Shown here in pieces: positions 1-4,916 of a DNA stretch of 7,814 nucleotides. The position numbers and the translations under genes were made by a program. The stretch covers positions 1 to 7,814 of the forward strand of contig JACPSQ010000034.1 of assembly GCA_016193195.1 (NCBI GenBank), written 5' to 3'. The notes below the pieces were generated by a model. The model was not told the origin of the DNA. It saw only the letters and a list, made by a program, of their open reading frames with translations, and did not search any database. The first letter of the stretch is position 1. Each line of letters starts with the position of its first letter. Source of the DNA: Candidatus Omnitrophota bacterium (GTDB lineage Bacteria; Omnitrophota; Gorgyraeia; Aquiviventales; Aquiviventaceae).

Positions 1-857
1 AGCTTCCCGGCGGCTTTCGTGAGGTTGGGCCAATCGCTCGTCGAGAGCATCCCGGAGCGCACGTTGTGGGCGTTGATGCGGGCATGCGAGCAGAGCATCC
101 GCTGCACGACGTTTTCCTTTGACATCTCGGGACTGAAGATCGCCACCCCGATCTTCTGCATCAGCGCGACGCTTTCCGCCACGCACAGGGCAAAGCTGCT
201 CTTCCCCATCGCCGGACGCCCCGCGACCACGATGAAGTCGGCGGGCTGCAACCCCGCGAGCTGCTGGTCGAGCTCGATGAAGCCGGTCGGCAGGCCGGTG
301 ATCATCCCCTTGCGCTGGTAGAGATTATCGATCATCTCGATCGAGCTCTTGATGATGTCCTTCATCGCGACCGCGTCGCGCTTCAGCCTTTTCGAGGCGA
401 TGTCAAAGATCAGGGCTTCCGCGCGATCGAGCAGGAGATCCGGCTCACCCGCGCCCTCGTAACACTCACTGGCGATATGCGTCGTGGCCCGGATGAGCTC
501 GCGCAGGATCGCCTTCTGCTTGACGATGCGGCAGTAGTGCTCAGCGTTGGCGGCGGTCGGCACGACGCTGGTGAGCGTGGCCAGATACGGGGGGCCGCCG
601 ATCCCCTCGAGCAGATTCCGCTTGTTGAGCTCTTCGGTGACGGTGACAAGATCGACCGGGACGTCGGCGCGGTAGAGGCTGAGGAGGATCTCGAAGATCT
701 TGCGGTGGGCGTCCTTGTAGAAGGCCGAGCCGTCCAGCAGCTCGGCGGCGCGGACAATCGCCTCTTCCTCGAGGAGCATGGAGCCGAGCACCGCCTGCTC
801 CGCCTCCAGGTTCTGTGGTGGGAGGCGTTCAAGCGTTGTCACTTCAGTGAGATCCAT
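1..857 (-). CDS. dnaB: Replicative DNA helicase DnaB, N-terminal part (runs off window)
   Basis: Hexameric 5'-3' helicase that unwinds the chromosome at the replication fork and recruits primase. The first 285 residues are present and the 3' end lies beyond base 1. The N-terminal domain starts with the family signature LPPQNLEAEQAVLGSMLLE (residues 12-30). The linker region leads to the RecA-like domain, which begins near TGLPTGFIELD (residues 187-197). Walker A is GRPAMGKS (213-220) and is uninterrupted, so no intein sits at that common site. The segment FSPEMSKE (241-248) holds the expected glutamate but has Pro where FSLEMS is nearly universal. The ATG at 857 is chosen because it gives the normal N-terminus; the Shine-Dalgarno is weak. 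The gene lies 46 bp after rplI, a common neighbour, and that gap shows no terminator. Identification is certain; only the downstream half is unseen. Confidence 0.97.
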   Translation of the reverse strand, partial: MDLTEVTTLERLPPQNLEAEQAVLGSMLLEEEAIVRAAELLDGSAFYKDAHRKIFEILLSLYRADVPVDLVTVTEELNKRNLLEGIGGPPYLATLTSVVPTAANAEHYCRIVKQKAILRELIRATTHIASECYEGAGEPDLLLDRAEALIFDIASKRLKRDAVAMKDIIKSSIEMIDNLYQRKGMITGLPTGFIELDQQLAGLQPADFIVVAGRPAMGKSSFALCVAESVALMQKIGVAIFSPEMSKENVVQRMLCSHARINAHNVRSGMLSTSDWPNLTKAAGK

Positions 858-903
858 TCTATTGCTGACGAGCCTACTGCCAACCCTGTCCTTGCTTGTC
901 CGG

Positions 904-1347
904 CTAAGCCTGGACGACCGCCACCTTCACGGTCGCCGTTACGTCAGGATGCAACCGCACCGGGATGTCGTAGACACCCAGACCCTTAATGGACTGCTTG
1001 AGCTGGATGGCGTGTTTTTCCACTTCGAGTCCATCCGTCCGTAACGCTTCGCGGATGTCGTTGAGGGTAATGGAGCCAAACGGTTTCTCATCAACCCCCA
1101 GGCTGAGCTTGAGCGTCAGCGAGCGGCCTTCCAGCTTCTGCTTGAGCGTCTCGGCCTCCGCCTTGACCCGCTCGGCCTTCCGGCTGCGCTGGCGCAGGGT
1201 GGCCTCAACGGCCTTGAGCTGCTGCGCTGTTGCGGGAGCCGCCAGCCCACGGGGCAGGAGGTAGTTCCGCGCGAACCCTGGCTTCACGTGAACGAGGGTG
1301 CCCTCGGTCCCTAAACGCTCAACGTCCTTGAGCAGGATGATGTCCAT
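904..1347 (-). CDS. rplI: Large ribosomal subunit protein bL9
   Basis: bL9 (147 residues, normal length) binds 23S rRNA near the base of the L1 stalk and helps keep the reading frame. The N-terminal rRNA-binding domain shows the family signature KPGFARNYLLPRGLA (about residues 22-36). A long charged connecting helix follows (about 40-75), then the C-terminal domain with GVDEKPFGSIT and ending ATVKVAVVQA. The ATG at 1347 is chosen because it gives the canonical start MDIILLKDVERLG. An in-frame ATG at 1386 would add 13 residues coded by the upstream repeat and is rejected. The Shine-Dalgarno is poor (GAG TGAG directly before ATG), so translation may rely on coupling or leader structure. The gene is preceded by a 95-bp gap full of heptamer repeats and followed by dnaB. 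Confidence 0.96.
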   Translation of the reverse strand: MDIILLKDVERLGTEGTLVHVKPGFARNYLLPRGLAAPATAQQLKAVEATLRQRSRKAERVKAEAETLKQKLEGRSLTLKLSLGVDEKPFGSITLNDIREALRTDGLEVEKHAIQLKQSIKGLGVYDIPVRLHPDVTATVKVAVVQA

Positions 1348-1357
1348 CTCACTCAAC

Positions 1358-1440
1358 CAGTTCCAGTTCCGGGTTCCGGGTTTCAAGTTTCGCGTTGCAG
1401 ATCACCAACTCGAAACGCGAAATCCGGAACTCGAAACAAA
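1358..1440 (-). repeat. Degenerate 7-nt-period repeat, head-to-head, in the rpsR-rplI gap
   Basis: On the plus strand the gap reads as consecutive 7-mers (one is 6 nt): cagttcc, agttcc, gggttcc, gggtttc, aagtttc, gcgttgc. A second block follows in the opposite orientation (units like caactcg, aaacgcg, aaatccg, gaactcg). The two blocks therefore form an imperfect inverted repeat. A perfect 9-bp core, tttcgcgtt (1388-1396), faces aacgcgaaa (1414-1422) across a 17-nt loop, so the transcript between rpsR and rplI can form a hairpin. There is no following U-run, so it is not a typical intrinsic terminator. It may act in mRNA processing or stability, or be a slippage-derived repeat with no function. 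Confidence 0.75.
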
Positions 1441-1442
1441 CG

Positions 1443-1670
1443 TTAGACGGAGACGTACGGCAACAGCGCCATGAACCGCGCCCGCTTGATGGCGCGGACG
1501 AGCACCCGTTGGTGCTTGGCGCACGTGCCTGTCAGCCGCGAAGGGATGATCTTCCCACGATCAGTCACGCATCGACCGATCCGCTCCAGATCCTTGTAGT
1601 CAATGTGCTCGATCTTCTCGGAGCAGAATCGGCAGGGTTTCTTCACGAAGACGCGTCGGACAAAAGCCAT
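1443..1670 (-). CDS. rpsR: Small ribosomal subunit protein bS18, four-cysteine form
   Basis: bS18 (75 residues, normal length) binds the platform of the 30S subunit together with bS6. The sequence holds the typical core: DYKDLERIGRCVTDRGKIIP, then SRLTGTCAKHQR, and the near-C-terminal RARFMALLPY. Cysteines at 13, 16, 34 and 50 begin with CRFC, which suggests the zinc-binding (C+) version of bS18; metal binding is inferred from the cysteine pattern. The start at 1670 is preferred over an in-frame ATG at 1697. It gives the usual MAFVRR... N-terminus and has a strong purine-rich Shine-Dalgarno (GAGG) 5 nt upstream, whereas the longer version would be coded partly by repeat DNA. The gene is flanked on both sides by heptamer-repeat gaps, between ssb and rplI, as is common. 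Confidence 0.96.
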   Translation of the reverse strand: MAFVRRVFVKKPCRFCSEKIEHIDYKDLERIGRCVTDRGKIIPSRLTGTCAKHQRVLVRAIKRARFMALLPYVSV

Positions 1671-1680
1671 CTCCCCCTCA
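1671..1680 (-). promoter_or_regulatory. Ribosome binding site of rpsR
   Basis: The purine run TGAGGGGGAG lies directly before the ATG at 1670. GAGG sits 5 nt from the start codon and supports the shorter, canonical start of bS18. Confidence 0.7.
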
Positions 1681-1690
1681 TCACGTTCAG

Positions 1691-1746
1691 GCTGCAAGCT
1701 GCAAGCCCCACGCTACAAGCCTGTAGCCTGTAGCTTGAAGCCTGCA
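1691..1746 (-). repeat. Eight-unit degenerate heptamer array in the ssb-rpsR gap
   Basis: Eight consecutive 7-nt units, each beginning gc on the plus strand: gctgcaa twice, gccccac, gctacaa, gcctgta twice, gcttgaa, gcctgca. A related unit (cgttcag) precedes them. The array begins one base after the ssb stop codon and runs almost to the rpsR ribosome binding site. On the transcribed strand it contains a perfect 6-bp hairpin, GCTACA-GGCT-TGTAGC. It lacks a U-tract. The period matches the array in the next gap but the unit sequence differs. Function is unknown. Confidence 0.75.
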
Positions 1747-1747
1747 G

Positions 1748-2206
1748 TTAAAAAGGCACGTCCGCATCCGAGCCACCCTCGGCCGCAGCTTCAACTTCCG
1801 CGTCCGCAGCGGGGACCGGGTGTGTCTCGCTCTCTGCTCGGGGTCCGCCTCCCTGGGGTCCTCCGGCTTGTCCGCCGGCAGGGGGTCCGAGGAACTGGAC
1901 TCGGTCCGCGCGCACTTCCATCGTGGAACGTGTCTTGCCTTCGGCCTCCCAACTGCGGTAGATCAGCCGGCCTTCGATGAACACGGAGCGGCCCTTTTTC
2001 AGGTACTGGTTGCAGATCTCCGCCTGCCTGCTCCAGACGACGATGGTGACAAAGCAGGTCTCTTCCTTACGCTGGCCCGCTTGATCTTTGAACATGGAGT
2101 TCACCGCCAGGCGCAGGTTGGCGACCGGCGTGCCGCTCGGGGTGTAGCGCAGCTCCGGATCTTTCGTGAGATTGCCGATCAGCAACACTCGGTTGAGGCT
2201 TACCAT
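1748..2206 (-). CDS. ssb: Single-stranded DNA-binding protein SSB
   Basis: SSB coats single-stranded DNA during replication, repair and recombination and recruits partner proteins. It has 152 residues. The OB-fold domain spans about residues 1-107 and starts with MVSLNRVLLIGNLTKDPELR, followed by TPSGTPVANLRLAVN, ETCFVTIVVW and the IEGRL segment (78-82). A Gly/Pro/Ala-rich flexible linker (about 108-143) leads to the acidic tip SDADVPF, which is the docking site for SSB partners. The last residues match the usual DDDIPF pattern, so the gene is intact to its end. The start at 2206 lies 5 bp after the rpsF stop, and a GGAG lies within the end of rpsF. Its place between rpsF and rpsR is widespread and supports shared expression with replication and ribosome genes. 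Confidence 0.97.
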   Translation of the reverse strand: MVSLNRVLLIGNLTKDPELRYTPSGTPVANLRLAVNSMFKDQAGQRKEETCFVTIVVWSRQAEICNQYLKKGRSVFIEGRLIYRSWEAEGKTRSTMEVRADRVQFLGPPAGGQAGGPQGGGPRAESETHPVPAADAEVEAAAEGGSDADVPF

Positions 2207-2211
2207 GCAGG

Positions 2212-2580
2212 TCAGCTCCGTGGTTGGGCGGCGTGCTGCATCGGACCGGCCTGCCGCGCCGGGCCCGCAGCGGCGACGGGGCTCGTCCCCTCGGCGTTCA
2301 AGATCATGAAGCGAATGATGGTCTCGTTGAGGCGGAAGAGCCGCTCGATCTCCCCGATCCGATCCGGCGGGACCTGGAAGCGCAAGAGATAATAGTAGCC
2401 CTCGGTGTGCCGGGCGATCCTGAAGGCCAGCCTCCGGCGGCCCATGCCCTGGGAACGCTCCACCGTGCCGCCCATTTTCTTAATGGGCTCCTCCAACTGC
2501 GAGACGTTGCGCGCCACGTCTTGGTCTGTCCCTGACGCCTTCAAGATGATGAGGCTTTCGTATCCTCTCGTTTGTGTCAT
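2212..2580 (-). CDS. rpsF: Small ribosomal subunit protein bS6
   Basis: bS6 (122 residues) pairs with bS18 on the 30S platform. The ferredoxin-like fold is recognisable from YESLIIL (8-14), GGTVERSQGMGRRRLAFRI (37-55), EGYYYLLRF (60-68) and the RLNETIIRFMIL block (83-94). A short Ala/Pro/Gln-rich tail (about 98-122) ends the protein; such tails vary between species. The ATG at 2580 overlaps the pth stop as ATGA and has AGGA a few bases upstream. An in-frame ATG at 2604, inside pth, would add eight residues unlike the family and is rejected. The overlap suggests translational coupling to pth. Confidence 0.95.
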   Translation of the reverse strand: MTQTRGYESLIILKASGTDQDVARNVSQLEEPIKKMGGTVERSQGMGRRRLAFRIARHTEGYYYLLRFQVPPDRIGEIERLFRLNETIIRFMILNAEGTSPVAAAGPARQAGPMQHAAQPRS

Positions 2581-3161
2581 GCTGATTCCTGCGCTCGATT
2601 GCACCGGTTCATCGCCACCTCGATCCCTTCCTTGACCCAGACCTCACACGCTTGCTCCGCCTGCTCCAGCGCCTGCCCGATCAGCGGGCGCTCCGTGCCG
2701 AGAAACCTGGACAGCACGAATTCGTGCAAGTCGCTGGGGAGCTTCTCGGGACCCACCCCGATCCGCAGCCGTGGCACCTCCTCGGTCCCTAACACCTCAA
2801 GGCACGAGTGCAGGCCGTGATGTCCGCCCGCGCCCCCTTGCAGACGCAACCGAATGGTCCCGAGCGGCAGGTTCACATCGTCGCAGACGAGCAAGAGGTC
2901 TCGGGTGGCCACCTGGACCGCCCGGAGCGCCTCGCCCGACTCGTTCATCATGGTCAACGGCATGAGCAGCCGGACACGCGCGGTCCCCTCGTGGTACTCG
3001 CCGAAGACGGCCGCCGGGCGGCCGTCCACCGGATTGACGACGCGCTGGGTCATTTCGGCGCGGTGCCGCGCGGCCAACGCCTGGACCACCATGAAGCCCA
3101 CATTGTGACGGGTCTCGTGATACGTATGACCCGGATTGCCCAACCCCACAATGACTTTCAT
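2577..3161 (-). CDS. pth: Peptidyl-tRNA hydrolase
   Basis: Cytoplasmic enzyme that cleaves the ester bond of peptidyl-tRNAs dropped by stalled ribosomes. It has 194 residues, the normal length. The start MKVIVGLGNPG gives Asn9, and TRHNVGF gives the catalytic His19 (E. coli N10 and H20). MMNESG supplies the second conserved Asn, and VCDDVNLP the conserved Asp (E. coli D93). The following GGHNGL motif reads GGAGGHHGL here, so the residue at E. coli N114 is His. RLRIGVGP follows as usual. The ATG at 3161 fits the family; an open frame extending upstream to 3317 only reads the rplY tail in another frame. The gap to rplY is 22 bp with a weak ribosome binding site, and the 3' end overlaps rpsF by 4 bp. 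ychF, often found after pth in other genomes, is absent here. Confidence 0.96.
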   Translation of the reverse strand: MKVIVGLGNPGHTYHETRHNVGFMVVQALAARHRAEMTQRVVNPVDGRPAAVFGEYHEGTARVRLLMPLTMMNESGEALRAVQVATRDLLLVCDDVNLPLGTIRLRLQGGAGGHHGLHSCLEVLGTEEVPRLRIGVGPEKLPSDLHEFVLSRFLGTERPLIGQALEQAEQACEVWVKEGIEVAMNRCNRAQESA

Positions 3162-3183
3162 GGCTTCGATTTTTATCGGGGAA

Positions 3184-3918
3184 TCATCCTTTGGCTTCCT
3201 TCTTGGCTTCGGGCTTCTTGACGTCCGGCTTTTCGCCTTTGGCCTCCTCCTCGCCAGGCGCGGCCTCGCCTTCTTCCTTCTTCTCCCGGATGACCTCAGG
3301 TTCCGTGACCGCCGCAACCTCTTCAGGCTTCTCCTCTTTCGGCTTTTGAACCGAGGCGATGACGCCGTCAGGGTCGCTGGTGATCCTGGCGTGTTTCGGC
3401 GGCATGAGATCGCGCACGTGCACCGTCTCTCCGATCTTCATCGCGCTGACATCGCACTCCGCACTCGCCGGGATCTCGGTCGGCAAACACTCCACCTCCA
3501 CCTCGCGGAGAAACTGCTCCAGGATGCCGCCGTCCTGCTTCACCCCGACCGCTTCGCCCTTGAGGACCAGCGGGATCCTGAGCCGGAGCCGCTCCGTCAA
3601 GACAATGGTCTGGAAATCGATGTGGACGACGCGGCCGTCCACCGGGTCGTGTTGGACCTCTTTCACCAGGACGGGTTTTTCCCACGGCCTGGCGTCCTCC
3701 AGGTGCAGGGTCACGAGGGCCTGCTCCCGAGTCTTGGTGTGCAGCAACTTCAGCAGCTCCCGCTGATTTACGGCAATGGGGAGTGATTCCATCCCCTTCC
3801 CGTATACGACGCCCGGCACGAACCCCTCGCGGCGCAACTGATTGACCGGAGGCCCGCCGTTCACGGACCGGCGCCGCACCGTCAGCCCCTGCTGCACCGT
3901 CGCCTTCGTCTTGGTCAT
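3184..3918 (-). CDS. rplY: Large ribosomal subunit protein bL25, long CTC/TL5 form
   Basis: bL25 binds 5S rRNA in the central protuberance; the longer CTC/TL5 form carries a second domain and is linked to general stress in some bacteria. The protein has 244 residues. The N-terminal 5S-binding domain (about 1-100) shows LRREGFVPGVVYGKG (28-42) and DPVDGRVVHIDF (91-102). The TL5-type domain (about 103-190) shows GVKQDGGIL, REVEVECLP and the IPASAECDVS stretch. Residues 191-244 form a Lys/Glu-rich low-complexity tail, a frequent ending for this family. The ATG at 3918 lies 17 bp after prs and has GGGAG 6 nt upstream. The prs-rplY-pth order is common in bacteria. Confidence 0.95.
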   Translation of the reverse strand: MTKTKATVQQGLTVRRRSVNGGPPVNQLRREGFVPGVVYGKGMESLPIAVNQRELLKLLHTKTREQALVTLHLEDARPWEKPVLVKEVQHDPVDGRVVHIDFQTIVLTERLRLRIPLVLKGEAVGVKQDGGILEQFLREVEVECLPTEIPASAECDVSAMKIGETVHVRDLMPPKHARITSDPDGVIASVQKPKEEKPEEVAAVTEPEVIREKKEEGEAAPGEEEAKGEKPDVKKPEAKKEAKG

Positions 3919-3935
3919 GATCTTCTCCCAGCACC

Positions 3936-4916
3936 TCAGCCGGGGATGTCGTCAAACAACACGCTGATCGACTGCTCGTAGTGGATGCGCTGGATCGCCT
4001 CGCTCAAGAGGGGGGCGACCGATAAGACCGTCATCTTCGGATGACGCTGACGTTCGTCCAACGGGATGGTGTCCGTGACGATCAGCTCCTTCAACGGCGA
4101 GGAGGCGATGCGGCTCCGCGCGGGAGCGGTGAGGACAGGGTGCGTGACGCAGGCGTACACGGCAGTCGCGCCCGCCCCTTGCACGGCGGCGGCCGCTTCC
4201 ACGAGCGAGCTGCCCGTAGCGATCAGGTCATCCACGAGGACACAGGTCCTCCCCTTGACCTCTCCGAGGAGATGCATCACCTCGGTCGCCTCAGGGCTTG
4301 CGCGCCGCTTGTCGACAATCGCCAGGTCCCCCCCGAGCCGCTTCGCATAGGCCCGCGCCATCTTGATGCCGCCGGCATCCGGTGAGACGACCACGAGCGA
4401 CTTCAACCGCTTGCGCTTGAGGTAGTCCTCAAACACCTTCACGGCATAGAGGTGATCGAGCGGGATGTCAAAGAAGCCCTGGATTTGGCCCGCGTGCAGA
4501 TCCATCGTCAGGACGCGGTCCGCCCCCGCGGTCGTGATGAGGTTGGCGACGAGCTTCGCGGTGATCGGCACGCGCGGCTGGTCCTTGCGATCCTGCCGGG
4601 CATAGCCATAGTACGGGATGACCGCCGTGACCCGCCTCGCCGACGCGCGTCGAAGCGCGTCGAGCATGATCAGGAGCTCCATGAGGTTATCGTTCGTCGG
4701 AGGGCAGGTCGGCTGGATGACGAACACGTCCTTGCCGCGGACGTTCTCGTTGATCTTCACGCGGATCTCCCCCTCGCTGAAACGACCCACCACGGAGTCG
4801 GTCAGCGGCACCTTCAGCTCCCGGCAGAGCGCCCGGGTGAGCGCGGGGTTGGCGTTACCCCCGACGATCGCCAGGTGCGAGGCGAGGGGGTGGCGCCGTG
4901 TTGCCTGTGGGCTCAT
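3936..4916 (-). CDS. prs: Ribose-phosphate pyrophosphokinase (PRPP synthase)
   Basis: Makes 5-phosphoribosyl-1-diphosphate from ribose 5-phosphate and ATP, feeding nucleotide, histidine, tryptophan and NAD synthesis. It has 326 residues; a short N-terminal extension of about 12 residues explains the slight excess over the usual 310-320. Family motifs in order: GRFSEGEIRVKINENVRG (44-61), PYYGYARQDRK (101-111), MDLHAGQIQGFF (138-149), VSPDAGG (177-183), DKRR (202-205), VDDLIATGSS (228-237) and VTDTIPL (280-286). The ribose-5-phosphate loop, usually DDMIDTAGT or DDMIDTGGT, has Ala in place of the inner Asp. The start at 4916 is set by the ATGA overlap with glmU and a perfect AGGAGG 5 nt upstream. 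Pairing with glmU joins two anabolic steps that draw on nucleotides. Confidence 0.96.
   Translation of the reverse strand: MSPQATRRHPLASHLAIVGGNANPALTRALCRELKVPLTDSVVGRFSEGEIRVKINENVRGKDVFVIQPTCPPTNDNLMELLIMLDALRRASARRVTAVIPYYGYARQDRKDQPRVPITAKLVANLITTAGADRVLTMDLHAGQIQGFFDIPLDHLYAVKVFEDYLKRKRLKSLVVVSPDAGGIKMARAYAKRLGGDLAIVDKRRASPEATEVMHLLGEVKGRTCVLVDDLIATGSSLVEAAAAVQGAGATAVYACVTHPVLTAPARSRIASSPLKELIVTDTIPLDERQRHPKMTVLSVAPLLSEAIQRIHYEQSISVLFDDIPG

Noticed and set aside
177..230. DnaB intein at Walker A
   Set aside because: The frame GRPAMGKSSFAL is continuous, with no inserted splicing domain.
1348..1386. N-terminal extension of bL9 from an ATG at 1386
   Set aside because: The added 13 residues are coded by the heptamer repeat, and bL9 homologs begin at the MDIILLKDV position.
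1671..1747. Intrinsic terminator in the ssb-rpsR gap
   Set aside because: A 6-bp hairpin exists but no U-tract follows it, and rpsR with its own ribosome binding site continues the cluster.
3162..3317. Upstream extension of Pth by 52 basic residues
   Set aside because: The extension is the rplY Lys/Glu tail read in another frame. The canonical Pth start MKVIVGLGNPG is at 3161 and gives the normal length.
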